DNA from: Nocardia farcinica
GTDB taxonomy: Bacteria; Actinomycetota; Actinomycetes; Mycobacteriales; Mycobacteriaceae
Direction: 5' to 3'
Assembly (NCBI RefSeq): GCF_001182745.1
Contig: NZ_LN868939.1
Span: 1,178,001 to 1,242,000 of the forward strand
Length of the DNA: 64,000 bases
Shown: positions 33,767-42,458 of the stretch, piece after piece
Layout: every line of letters begins with the position of its first letter
Numbering within the stretch: position 1 is the first letter of the stretch
Position numbers and translations under genes: made by a program
Notes under the pieces: model-generated
Told to the model about the DNA's origin: nothing
Seen by the model: the letters and a program-made list of their open reading frames with translations, nothing else
The model's database searches: none

Positions 33767-33821
33767 TTTTGCAAACTTTGCAAGCCGGGGGTGAAAGCTA
33801 GCTGGAATTCGCATTTGCAAC
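33767..33821 (+). promoter_or_regulatory. three RamB-type TTTGCAA boxes upstream of aceA
   Basis: TTTTGCAAAC at 33767-33776, CTTTGCAAG at 33776-33784 and ATTTGCAAC at 33813-33821. The RamB motif known from Corynebacterium and mycobacteria centres on TTTGCAAA. They lie 140-195 bp before the aceA ATG. RamB itself is encoded at 7982-9388, so regulator and classic target are in the same window. Confidence 0.55.
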
Positions 33822-33961
33822 AGGTAGACGGCTATTTCCTGGTGTGCCATCGTGTGGAAGTACACCCCGAAGGCATAGCAAGCCTGCAAAACGCCGCTCC
33901 AGCAGTTCGAGCGTCACGCTCGGCCTCGCGGCACCGACCGACCAAGGAAGTGGAGTCAGAG

Positions 33962-35251
33962 ATGTCGACCACCGGCACCCCGAAGACCGCTGAGGAGATC
34001 CAGAAGGATTGGGACACCAACCCTCGCTGGAAGGGCGTCACCCGTAACTACACCGCCGAGCAGGTGGTTGCGCTTCAGGGCAACGTCGTCGAGGAGCACA
34101 CCCTCGCCCGTCGCGGCTCGGAGATCCTGTGGGACCTCGTCAACAACGAGGACTACATCAACTCGCTGGGCGCCCTCACCGGCAACCAGGCCGTGCAGCA
34201 GGTCCGCGCCGGCCTGAAGGCCATCTACCTGTCCGGCTGGCAGGTCGCCGGTGACGCGAACCTCTCGGGTCACACCTACCCCGACCAGTCGCTGTACCCG
34301 GCCAACTCGGTTCCGGCCGTGGTCCGCCGCATCAACAACGCGCTGCTGCGCGCCGACGAGATCGCCAAGATCGAGGGCGACACCTCCGTCGAGAACTGGC
34401 TGGCCCCGATCGTGGCCGACGGTGAGGCGGGCTTCGGTGGCGCGCTCAACGTCTACGAGCTGCAGAAGGCCATGATCGCCGCCGGTGTCGCCGGCTCGCA
34501 CTGGGAAGACCAGCTGGCCTCGGAGAAGAAGTGCGGCCACCTGGGCGGCAAGGTGCTCATCCCCACCCAGCAGCACATCCGCACCCTGACCTCCGCGCGT
34601 CTGGCCGCCGACGTGGCCGGTGTGCCGACCGTCGTCATCGCGCGCACCGATGCCGAGGCCGCCACCCTGATCACCTCCGACGTGGACGAGCGCGACCGCC
34701 CGTTCATCACCGGTGAGCGCACCTCCGAGGGCTTCTACCAGGTCAAGAACGGCATCGAGCCCTGCATCGCCCGCGCCAAGGCCTACGCGCCCTACGCGGA
34801 CCTGATCTGGATGGAGACCGGCACCCCGGACCTCGAGCTGGCCAAGAAGTTCTCCGAGGCCGTGCGCAGCGAGTTCCCGGACCAGCTGCTGGCCTACAAC
34901 TGCTCGCCGTCGTTCAACTGGTCGGCGCACCTGGACGACAGCACCATCGCCAAGTTCCAGAAGGAGCTGGGCGCGATGGGCTTCAAGTTCCAGTTCATCA
35001 CCCTGGCGGGCTTCCACTCGCTCAACTACGGCATGTTCGACCTGGCCTACGGCTACGCCCGCGAGGGCATGACCGCCTTCGTCGACCTGCAGAACCGCGA
35101 GTTCAAGGCCGCCGAGGAGCGTGGCTTCACTGCCATCAAGCACCAGCGCGAGGTCGGCGCGGGCTACTTCGACGCCATCGCCACCACCGTCGACCCGAAC
35201 ACCTCGACGGCCGCGCTGAAGGGCTCCACCGAAGAGGGTCAGTTCCACTGA
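33962..35251 (+). CDS. aceA: isocitrate lyase
   Basis: 429 residues, the short Icl1 form. Catalytic Cys191 in KKCGH, preceded by [10 protein letters not shown]; the active-site [12 protein letters not shown] and the flexible C-terminal lid are present. It cleaves isocitrate to succinate and glyoxylate as the first step of the glyoxylate shunt, and in mycobacteria also acts as methylisocitrate lyase. ATG with GGAG six bases ahead. It is followed by fadB2 after two hairpins, the same order as in M. tuberculosis. Control by RamB and a CRP-like factor is suggested by the upstream boxes. Confidence 0.96.
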   Translation: MSTTGTPKTAEEIQKDWDTNPRWKGVTRNYTAEQVVALQGNVVEEHTLARRGSEILWDLVNNEDYINSLGALTGNQAVQQVRAGLKAIYLSGWQVAGDANLSGHTYPDQSLYPANSVPAVVRRINNALLRADEIAKIEGDTSVENWLAPIVADGEAGFGGALNVYELQKAMIAAGVAGSHWEDQLASEKKCGHLGGKVLIPTQQHIRTLTSARLAADVAGVPTVVIARTDAEAATLITSDVDERDRPFITGERTSEGFYQVKNGIEPCIARAKAYAPYADLIWMETGTPDLELAKKFSEAVRSEFPDQLLAYNCSPSFNWSAHLDDSTIAKFQKELGAMGFKFQFITLAGFHSLNYGMFDLAYGYAREGMTAFVDLQNREFKAAEERGFTAIKHQREVGAGYFDAIATTVDPNTSTAALKGSTEEGQFH

Positions 35252-35288
35252 GCCGAAACGGCCGGTGACTACCGGGTTTTCCGCTAGT

Positions 35289-35347
35289 CCCCTACGCCGG
35301 TAGGGGTGTACCGCCCTCCCTCGCTGAACAGCCCCGGCGAGGGAGGG
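35289..35347 (+). terminator. two consecutive hairpins between aceA and fadB2
   Basis: First: CCCCTAC-GCCG-GTAGGGG (35289-35306). Second: CCCTCCCTCGC, 12-base loop, GCGAGGGAGGG (35314-35347). Both stems are perfect. No T-run follows, so they may act as actinobacterial I-shaped terminators or as mRNA stabilisers behind aceA. fadB2 starts 63 bp later. Confidence 0.55.
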
Positions 35348-35410
35348 CATCCCTATACCTTGGACCAGAACCAGCCACCGCAAGCCAGACCAGAACAGCA
35401 GGAGCGGGAC

Positions 35411-36280
35411 GTGAGCAGCGAGAAGATTCAGCGCGTCGGAGTCATCGGCGCCGGACAGATGGGCGCCGGAATCGCGGAAGTGTGCGCGCGTGCACACGTC
35501 GACGTGCTCGTCTACGAACAGACCAGGGAACTGGCCGCCGCAGGCCGCGCCCGCATCCTGCGTTCGCTGGATCGTGGCGTCAGCAGCGGCAAGATCACCG
35601 AGCGCGAGCGCGAGCAGGCCGCCTGGCGGCTGCGCTTCACCTCCGATCTCGGCGATTTCGCCGACCGCCAGCTGGTGGTCGAGGCCGTGTTGGAGAACGA
35701 GGAGGTCAAGACCTCGATCTTCGCCGAGCTGGACAAGGTCGTCACCGACCCCAACGCGGTGCTGGCCTCCAACACCTCCTCCATTCCGATCATGAAGATC
35801 GCCGTCGCCACCGCCAATCCCGAGCGCGTGGTCGGCATGCACTTCTTCAACCCGGTGCCGGTGCTGCCGCTGGTCGAGCTGGTGACCACGCTCAAGACCA
35901 GCGAAGCGGTGTCCGCGCGGGCCGAGGCGTTCGCCGGTGACGTGCTGGGCAAGCAGGTCGTGCGCTCGGCCGACCGCTCCGGGTTCGTGGTCAACGCGCT
36001 GCTGGTGCCCTACCTGCTCTCGGCGATCCGGATGGTCGAATCCGGTTTCGCCACCAAGGAAGACGTCGACAAGGCGATGGTGCTCGGCTGCGCCCACCCG
36101 ATGGGCCCGCTCGCGCTGACCGACCTGGTCGGCCTCGACACCGTCAAGTCCATCGCCGACTCCATGTACGCCGAGTTCAAGGAACCGCTGTACTCGGCCC
36201 CGCCGCTGCTGATGCGCATGGTCGAGGCGGGCCTGCTCGGCAAGAAGACCGGCGCGGGCTTCTACCAGTACAACAAGTAA
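35411..36280 (+). CDS. fadB2: 3-hydroxybutyryl-CoA dehydrogenase
   Basis: 289 residues from a GTG with GGAG nine bases ahead. The Rossmann N-domain starts VGVIGAGQMGAGIAEVCA. Catalytic His in MHFFNPVPVLPLVELV, then the helical C-domain with SGFVVNALLVPYLLSAIRM and ending KKTGAGFYQYNK. It oxidises (S)-3-hydroxybutyryl-CoA with NAD(P). It sits next to aceA as in M. tuberculosis (Rv0468), consistent with joint use of fatty acids and acetate-type carbon. Confidence 0.93.
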   Translation: MSSEKIQRVGVIGAGQMGAGIAEVCARAHVDVLVYEQTRELAAAGRARILRSLDRGVSSGKITEREREQAAWRLRFTSDLGDFADRQLVVEAVLENEEVKTSIFAELDKVVTDPNAVLASNTSSIPIMKIAVATANPERVVGMHFFNPVPVLPLVELVTTLKTSEAVSARAEAFAGDVLGKQVVRSADRSGFVVNALLVPYLLSAIRMVESGFATKEDVDKAMVLGCAHPMGPLALTDLVGLDTVKSIADSMYAEFKEPLYSAPPLLMRMVEAGLLGKKTGAGFYQYNK

Positions 36281-36306
36281 CCACCTTCCGGTCCCCGGGG
36301 TTGCGC

Positions 36307-36341
36307 ACACCCCGTTACTGCACGGCGCGGTAGCGGGGTGT
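36307..36341 (+). terminator. hairpin after fadB2
   Basis: ACACCCCG (36307-36314) pairs with CGGGGTGT (36334-36341), followed by TTC. It lies 27 bp past the fadB2 stop and before the MetE-like gene. A weak intrinsic terminator is likely. Confidence 0.45.
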
Positions 36342-36464
36342 TTCGCACCGGTGCTTCGCGGTGCTCCCCGCGGCGGCCGACATAAGCTGCAAAGACGAGA
36401 GCGCAGCGCTGCGCGCGGCCGCCCGGCGGCGGGCACGCAGCCGATCGAAAGGGAGTTCCCGCGC

Positions 36465-38768
36465 ATGGTCAACGTCACCGAGGGCTACGGGTCGAGCATT
36501 CTGGGCTACCCCAGGATCGGGCCGCACCGGGAACTCAAGCGCGCGCTCGAGTCCTACTGGCGCGGGTCGCTCTCGCGGGAGGAACTGCTCGAGGTCGGCC
36601 GCGACATCCAGGAGCGCCAGTTCAACGAGCTGGCCGCCACCGGCCTGACCCAGGTGCCCGGCAACACCTTCTCCTTCTACGACCACGTCCTGGACAACGC
36701 GCTGATGTTCGGCGCGGTGCCCAAGCGCTTCCAGCCCTACCAGGACGTGATGGATCCGCTGGACTTCTACTTCCTGATGGCGCGCGGGCGGCCGGACCTG
36801 CCCCCGCTCGAGCTGGTGCGCTACATCAACACCAACTACCACTACCGCCAGCCCGAGCTCGCGCCCGACACCGAGTTCTCGCTGCACCCCGAGGCGCTGC
36901 TCGACGAATTCGACCGCGCGATGGCGCAGGGCATCGAACTGCGCCCGGTCGTGCTCGGACCCGCTTCGCTGCTGCTGCTGTCCAAGGCCGGTGACCAGCC
37001 GGGCGAGGCCGAGTTCGACACGCTGAGCCTGCTCGACAAGCTGTTGCCGGTGTACGAGGAACTGTTCGAGATCCTCGCCAAGCGCGGCGCCACCTGCGTG
37101 CAGCTCGACGAGCCCGCCTACACCAGCGAGCGCAGCGAGGCCGAGCTGGCCGCCTTCGAGCGCGCCTACCAGCGGCTGTCCAAGGCGCCGCTGCGTCCCC
37201 GCATCCTGGTCACCGGCCAGTACGGCGATTTCGGCGAGGCGCTGACCATCCTGGCGGGCACCGGCGTCGAGGCGATCGGCCTCGACCTGGCCAGCCACCG
37301 CATCGACCCCGACGAGCTGGCCAAGGTGCCCGGCATCCGCCGCAAGCGGCTGTACGCGGGCGTGATCAGCGGCCGCAACGTCTGGCGCGCCGACCGGTAC
37401 GTGACGCTCGAATACCTCAACGAACTCGCCAAGGTCTGCCCGGACCTGGTGGTCTCCACCGGCTGCACGCTGCTGCACGTGCCCTACGACCTGCTCGTCG
37501 AGTACGACCTCGAGGGCAACGTCGCCGACCGGCTCGCCTTCGCCAAACAGAAGGTGGGCGAGGTGGTCTCGCTGGCCAAGGCGCTCACCGAGGGGCCGTC
37601 GGACAAGTGGCGCAAGCGTCCGCGCGAGGTGCACTTCAAGCAGAAGCACGCGGTGCGCCAGCGGGTGTACTCCATCACCCCGGACATGCGCTCGCGCGAG
37701 CCCTACGCCGAGCGACGCGCCGCCCAGCAGGCCAGGCTGAACCTGCCGCCGGTGCCCGCCACCACGCTGGGCTCGTTCCCGCAGACCGGCAAGATCCGCC
37801 AGGCCCGCTACGACCTCGACCAGGGACGGCTGTCCTACGAGGAGTACCGCAAGCGGATCGAGGCCGAGATCGAGGCCACCATCCGGTTGCAGGAGGACAT
37901 CGGCCTGGACGTGCTGGTGCACGGCGAGCACGAGCGCAACGACATGGTGCAGTACTTCGCCGAACTGCTCGACGGCTTCGCCACCACCCACTTCGGCTGG
38001 GTGCAGGTGTACGGCTCGCGGTGTGTGCGGCCGCCGATCATCTACGGTGACGTCTCGCGCCCGGCGCCGATGTCGGTCGACTGGATCACCTACGCCCAGT
38101 CGTTGACCGACAAGCCGGTCAAGGGCATCGTCACCGGCCCGGTCACCATGATCGCGCGCTCGTTCGTGCGCCAGGACCAGCCGCTCTACGAGACCGCCGA
38201 CCAGGTGGCGCTGGCCATCCGTGACGAGGTGGTGGATCTGGAGAAGGCCGGCATCGCGATCATCCAGGTCGACGAGCCCGCCATCCGCGAGATGCTGCCG
38301 CTGCGCGCCGAGGGCCGCGCCGAGTACCTGCGCTGGGCGGTCGGCGCGTTCCGGCTGGCCACCTCCGGCGTGCGCCCGGACACCCAGATCCACACGCACA
38401 TCGGCTATTCCGGGCGCACCGAGGTGGTGGACGCGATCGAGGAACTCGACGCCGACGTCACCGCGATCGTGGCCACCCGCTCCATCGAGTGGGTGCTCAA
38501 GGCGCTCAAGGAGGACGCCGCGGGCGGCCACGGCCTCAGTCACGGCGTCGGTCCCGGCGTCTACGAGAGCCGCTCGGCCCGCATCCCCGACATCGACGAA
38601 CTCGACGAGCTGCTCTCCGCCGCCGCCGAAGCCGTCACCCCGGAACGCCTGTGGGCCAACCCCGACGGTGGTCTCAAGACCCGCCACTACTGGCAGCTCG
38701 AGCCCTCCCTGCGCAACATGGTCGCCGCCGCCCGCCGCATCCGCAGGCGGGTGCAGGCCAGGGACTGA
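36465..38768 (+). CDS. MetE-like protein lacking three of the four zinc ligands
   Basis: 767 residues, full two-barrel MetE architecture: N-terminal LGYPRIGPHRELKRALESYW and C-terminal VHGEHERNDMVQYF, GSRCVRPPIIYGDVSRP, QIHTHIGYSG. In E. coli MetE zinc is held by His641, Cys643, Glu665 and Cys726. Here the matching residues are His645, Gly647 (HIGYS for HMCYS), Val669 (AIVATRS for TIETSRS) and Gly735 (NPDGGLKTR for NPDCGLKTR). The folate-barrel motif CWSFPRED is also changed, to ARSFVRQD. Zinc-dependent homocysteine activation should not work, so this is a divergent MetE paralogue of unknown reaction. ATG with GGGAG upstream. It would be mis-annotated as methionine synthase by homology alone. 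Confidence 0.88.
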   Translation: MVNVTEGYGSSILGYPRIGPHRELKRALESYWRGSLSREELLEVGRDIQERQFNELAATGLTQVPGNTFSFYDHVLDNALMFGAVPKRFQPYQDVMDPLDFYFLMARGRPDLPPLELVRYINTNYHYRQPELAPDTEFSLHPEALLDEFDRAMAQGIELRPVVLGPASLLLLSKAGDQPGEAEFDTLSLLDKLLPVYEELFEILAKRGATCVQLDEPAYTSERSEAELAAFERAYQRLSKAPLRPRILVTGQYGDFGEALTILAGTGVEAIGLDLASHRIDPDELAKVPGIRRKRLYAGVISGRNVWRADRYVTLEYLNELAKVCPDLVVSTGCTLLHVPYDLLVEYDLEGNVADRLAFAKQKVGEVVSLAKALTEGPSDKWRKRPREVHFKQKHAVRQRVYSITPDMRSREPYAERRAAQQARLNLPPVPATTLGSFPQTGKIRQARYDLDQGRLSYEEYRKRIEAEIEATIRLQEDIGLDVLVHGEHERNDMVQYFAELLDGFATTHFGWVQVYGSRCVRPPIIYGDVSRPAPMSVDWITYAQSLTDKPVKGIVTGPVTMIARSFVRQDQPLYETADQVALAIRDEVVDLEKAGIAIIQVDEPAIREMLPLRAEGRAEYLRWAVGAFRLATSGVRPDTQIHTHIGYSGRTEVVDAIEELDADVTAIVATRSIEWVLKALKEDAAGGHGLSHGVGPGVYESRSARIPDIDELDELLSAAAEAVTPERLWANPDGGLKTRHYWQLEPSLRNMVAAARRIRRRVQARD

Positions 38769-38803
38769 TTCCGCGCCGGAGCGGCAATCCCGATACTCCC
38801 CAG

Positions 38804-38847
38804 CGATGGTTGTGCTACTTTTCGCCGGAAAAGTAGCACAACCATCG
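38804..38847. promoter_or_regulatory. perfect 20-bp-arm palindrome before the fic gene
   Basis: CGATGGTTGTGCTACTTTTC, the four bases GCCG, then the exact reverse complement. A further half-site, TAAGTAGCAC at 38860-38869, ends right at the TTG start codon of fic. The palindrome lies 35 bp past the MetE-like stop, so it could be a terminator of that gene, an operator of fic, or both. The extra half-site favours an operator role. Confidence 0.6.
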
Positions 38848-38869
38848 CGTGATGGGAGGTAAGTAGCAC

Positions 38870-40018
38870 TTGCGCCTCGACGACTTCACCGCAGGTCAGC
38901 GGTCACATGTGGTGCGGGCGGAAGGTGGCTACCGCGCGTTCGTACCGCCGCCCTTGCCGCCCGAGGTGGCACTGACGCCCGTGCTGGTGAAGAGGCTCTC
39001 GGCTGCCGACCGAGCCATCGGTGAGCTGGCCGGTCTCGGCCGCGGGTTGCCGAACCCGGATCTGTTCTGCCGAGCCCTTGTGCGGCGTGAGGCGGTGCTG
39101 TCCAGCCGGATCGAAGGAACCGTGGCGTCCCTGTCGGACCTGGCCTTGTTCGAAGCCGAGCAGCCGAGCAATCCGGTGGGTGACGTTCGCGAGGTGTTCA
39201 ACTACATGGCGGCGATGGACCACGTGCTTGCTCCGGACCGCCGCCTGCCGTTGAGCCTGCCGTTGCTCCGTGAGGCGCACCGTATCCTGCTGTCCGGGGT
39301 CCGCGGCGATTTCGCGACTCCCGGTGAGTTTCGGCGCAGCCAGAACTGGATCGGACGGCCCGGGTCGGTGATCGACACCGCTACCTACGTTCCGCCGCCC
39401 CCGGATCAGATGTGGGACTGCCTCGATGCGCTGGAGAAGTACTTGCACGCGTCGGGTGACCTGCCCCCGTTGATGGCGATCGCCGCCGTGCATTACCAGT
39501 TCGAGGCCATCCATCCCTTCATCGACGGCAACGGTCGCATCGGGCGATTGCTCGCGGTGATGCTGCTGGTCGAGTGGGGTCTGCTGCCTGGCCCGATGCT
39601 CGACTTGTCCGCCTACATCGAACCACGTCGCGATCGTTACTACGACGGCTTGCTCAGAGTGTCCACCGAGGGTGATTGGGCACTCTGGTTCTCCTTCTTT
39701 CTCGAGGTGGTCGAGGAGCAGGCGCGCGACAGCCTCGCGCGAGCAGTTCGGTTGGACGAATTGCGTATTGAACTTCGACGTCGGGTGGCCACCGCGCGCT
39801 CCTCGGGGTTGCTTCCCGTTCTCGTCGACGAACTGTTCCGCTCCCCGGTTCTCGGTATCGGTACCGCGAAGAAAGTACTGGGCGTGACCCATCGCGCGGC
39901 AACGTTGAATCTCGAAAAACTGGTCGCCGCAGGCATGCTCGTCGAGGTCACCAGGGGACGTGCACGGCTGTTCATGGCGCCGGAAGTGGTGGCCGCGATG
40001 TCCGAGCCGGTGACCTGA
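38870..40018 (+). CDS. Fic family AMPylase-like protein with built-in inhibitory helix and C-terminal winged helix
   Basis: 382 residues from a TTG, GGGAGG upstream. Inhibitory motif SSRIEG (78-83) fits the S/T-x-x-x-E-G/N pattern of class II Fic proteins. The catalytic motif HPFIDGNGRIGR begins at His215, all key residues intact. The C-terminal 80 residues look like a winged helix (GIGTAKKVLGVTHRAATLNLEKLVAAGML). It would transfer AMP or a related group to target proteins, and the DNA-binding end may bind the palindrome in its own promoter. Alternative start: none better in frame. Confidence 0.9.
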   Translation: MRLDDFTAGQRSHVVRAEGGYRAFVPPPLPPEVALTPVLVKRLSAADRAIGELAGLGRGLPNPDLFCRALVRREAVLSSRIEGTVASLSDLALFEAEQPSNPVGDVREVFNYMAAMDHVLAPDRRLPLSLPLLREAHRILLSGVRGDFATPGEFRRSQNWIGRPGSVIDTATYVPPPPDQMWDCLDALEKYLHASGDLPPLMAIAAVHYQFEAIHPFIDGNGRIGRLLAVMLLVEWGLLPGPMLDLSAYIEPRRDRYYDGLLRVSTEGDWALWFSFFLEVVEEQARDSLARAVRLDELRIELRRRVATARSSGLLPVLVDELFRSPVLGIGTAKKVLGVTHRAATLNLEKLVAAGMLVEVTRGRARLFMAPEVVAAMSEPVT

Positions 40019-40019
40019 G

Positions 40020-41246
40020 CTAGGTGGTGCGGCCGGGGGAGTCGGTGCCGGTGAAGCGGATGGTCAACTGGCGGGCCCAGTTCCGCGGCTTCTTCGGGCG
40101 TGGAGCGGGTGGGGGCGGGGTGGTGTCGAGGTCGGTGCGGACTTCATAGCGGCGGACGTAGGCGCCGGCGAAGGCCTGGACGGTGGCGGTGACGGGGATG
40201 GCGAGCAGGGCGCCGGTGGCGCCGAGCAGGGCGGCGCCGGCGAGTACCGCGCCGAACGCCACGGCGGGGTGCATGTCCAGGGTGGTGGCGGTGATGCGCG
40301 GTTGCAGCACGTAGTTCTCGAATTGCTGGTAGAGGACGATGAATCCGAGCAACCACAGCGCCGAGCCCGGATCGTGGACGAGGGCCACGACGATCGGGAT
40401 CGCACCGGCGAGATAGGTGCCGACGGTCGGAATGAACTGGGACACCACGCCGACCCACAGCGCCAGCGCCAGCGCCGAGGGCACCCCGAGTACCCGCAAC
40501 GCGGCGTAGTGGGCGATCGCCGAGCACAGCGCGAGCAGGCCGCGCGAGTAGATGTAGCCGCCGGTCTTCTCCACGGCGATGTCCCAGGCCCGCAGCACGT
40601 GTACCTGCCTGCGCGGCGGCAGCAGCGAGCAGACCGCGTTGCGGAAGCGCGGCCCGTCGGCGGCGAAGTAGAAGGTGAACAGCAGCACGCCGAGTGCCTG
40701 GAACAGCGCGCCGACCGCGGCCGTGCCGATGCCCCAGGCGTTTCCGGCGAAGCCGACGAGGTAGCCCTCGAGCTTGTCGCTCCATTCGGTGGCGTACTTC
40801 TCGATGTCCTCACCCGAGAGCTGGGTGCGGAAGGTCCGGTTGATCCAGTCGACCACCTGGTCGGCGTAGTCGGGTGCGTTCTGCACCAGCGTGGTCACCT
40901 GGTCGACCAGCAGCGCGCCGAGCGCGCCGAAGAACGCGACGACGACCGCCACCAGGCCCAGGAACACCAGCCCGGTCGCGGGCCCGCGCCGCATGCCGCG
41001 CGCGGCCAGCCAGTTCACCGCCGGCTCGATCGCGAAGGCCAAGAACAGCGAGATCATCAGCACGGTGAGCAGCCCTTGCAGGCGCTGCAACACCCAGAAG
41101 CCGAGCACCAGCCCGCTGACGGTCGCCGCCGCGAGCAGGAAGGCCCGCAGCAGCCACGGCGGCGGTCCCGCACTCAGTTCGGCGGTCACCACCGCTTCCT
41201 GCGGTGCGGGGGCGTTCTCCTCGGTCGATTCGTCGTCGGCGGCCAC
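40020..41246 (-). CDS. AI-2E family permease-like membrane protein
   Basis: 408 residues from a GTG. An acidic N-terminus, about eight hydrophobic segments in the AI-2E/PerM layout, and the family motifs PSALALALWVGVVSQFIPTVGTYLAGAIP and YQQFENYVLQPRI. A proline-rich tail ends it. Family members are linked to export of signals or ion antiport; the substrate here is unknown. It converges on fic, one base apart. Confidence 0.88.
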   Translation of the reverse strand: MAADDESTEENAPAPQEAVVTAELSAGPPPWLLRAFLLAAATVSGLVLGFWVLQRLQGLLTVLMISLFLAFAIEPAVNWLAARGMRRGPATGLVFLGLVAVVVAFFGALGALLVDQVTTLVQNAPDYADQVVDWINRTFRTQLSGEDIEKYATEWSDKLEGYLVGFAGNAWGIGTAAVGALFQALGVLLFTFYFAADGPRFRNAVCSLLPPRRQVHVLRAWDIAVEKTGGYIYSRGLLALCSAIAHYAALRVLGVPSALALALWVGVVSQFIPTVGTYLAGAIPIVVALVHDPGSALWLLGFIVLYQQFENYVLQPRITATTLDMHPAVAFGAVLAGAALLGATGALLAIPVTATVQAFAGAYVRRYEVRTDLDTTPPPPAPRPKKPRNWARQLTIRFTGTDSPGRTT

Positions 41247-41295
41247 AGCACCAACGTAGCGACGCGGCCGCGCCCCCGCTCACACCGCGCCGCGG

Positions 41296-42351
41296 CTACA
41301 TGGTGGCGGCGTCGATCACGAAGCGGTACCGCACGTCGCTGGCGACCACCCGGTCGTAGGCGTTGTCGATCTCGTCGGCGGAGATGAGCTCGATCTCGGC
41401 GCCGATACCGTGCTCGGCGCAGAAGTTCAGCATCTCCTGGGTCTGGGCGATGCCGCCGATCATCGAACCGGCCAGTGAGCGGCGGTAATTGGCGAGGGTG
41501 AAAGGCCGCACGCTGAGCGGGTTCTCGGGCAGGCCGAGGATCACCAGGGTGCCGTCCAGGCGCAGCAGGCGCATGTAGCTGTCGATGGGCAGGTCGGCCG
41601 AGACGGTGTTGATGATCAGGTCGAACCGGTTGCGCAGATCGCGGAAGGTCTGCTTGTCGCCGGTGGCGTAGTAGTGGTGCGCGCCGAAGCGCTTGCCGTC
41701 CTCCTGCTTGCTCAGCGAATGGCTGAGCACGGTGACCTCGGCGCCCATCGCGGCGGCCAGCTTCACGCCGATGTGGCCGAGCCCGCCCATCCCGACGATG
41801 GCGACGCGCTTGCCCGGCCCGGCCTGCCAGTGCCGCAGCGGCGAGAACAGCGTCACGCCCGCGCACAGCAGCGGCGCCGCGACGTCGAGGCCGATGCCCT
41901 CGGGGATGCGGACCACGAAGTTCTCGGTGACGACGACCTGGGTGGAGTAGCCGCCCAGGGTGTGCCCGCCGGGCTGCACCTCCTCGGGCACCGGGGTGTT
42001 GTAGGTCATGGTGGCGCCGCGCAGGCAGTACTGCTCCTCGTCGGCCAGGCACGGCGGGCACTGACCGCACGAGTCGACCATGCAGCCCACACCCACCCGG
42101 TCGCCGGGCCGGTATTTCGTGACCGCCGAGCCGACCGCGGCGACGAGGCCCGCGATCTCGTGGCCGGGCACGCACGGGTAGCGGGTCCCACCCCACTCGT
42201 CACGGGCGGTGTGGATGTCGGAGTGGCAGATGCCCGCGTACTTCACATCGATCAGCACGTCGTGCGGCCCGAGCTCCCTCCGGGCGATGGTGACCTTCTC
42301 GAAGGATCCGTCGGCGGCGGACACGGCATAGGCGGCGGCAGCGGTGCTCAT
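41296..42351 (-). CDS. zinc-dependent NAD(P) alcohol dehydrogenase (AdhC/cinnamyl type)
   Basis: 351 residues. Catalytic zinc ligands lie in [15 protein letters not shown] and GHE; the structural zinc site is [15 protein letters not shown]. The nucleotide-binding [20 protein letters not shown] is typical of the NADP-preferring cinnamyl alcohol dehydrogenase branch, reported in mycobacteria as AdhC. ATG at 42351 gives the family N-terminus; no ribosome-binding site is obvious, so leaderless translation is possible. It probably reduces aliphatic or aromatic aldehydes. Divergent from the protease gene. Confidence 0.92.
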   Translation of the reverse strand: MSTAAAAYAVSAADGSFEKVTIARRELGPHDVLIDVKYAGICHSDIHTARDEWGGTRYPCVPGHEIAGLVAAVGSAVTKYRPGDRVGVGCMVDSCGQCPPCLADEEQYCLRGATMTYNTPVPEEVQPGGHTLGGYSTQVVVTENFVVRIPEGIGLDVAAPLLCAGVTLFSPLRHWQAGPGKRVAIVGMGGLGHIGVKLAAAMGAEVTVLSHSLSKQEDGKRFGAHHYYATGDKQTFRDLRNRFDLIINTVSADLPIDSYMRLLRLDGTLVILGLPENPLSVRPFTLANYRRSLAGSMIGGIAQTQEMLNFCAEHGIGAEIELISADEIDNAYDRVVASDVRYRFVIDAATM

Positions 42352-42458
42352 GAATACATGCCTACCGTCGCATGCACCGGATTGCCAACCGATCGCCGTC
42401 CCCGGCCGCCACAATGGGATTCGTCACGGCCGTCGGGCCAGGTGAGGGTGGAGGGCGC

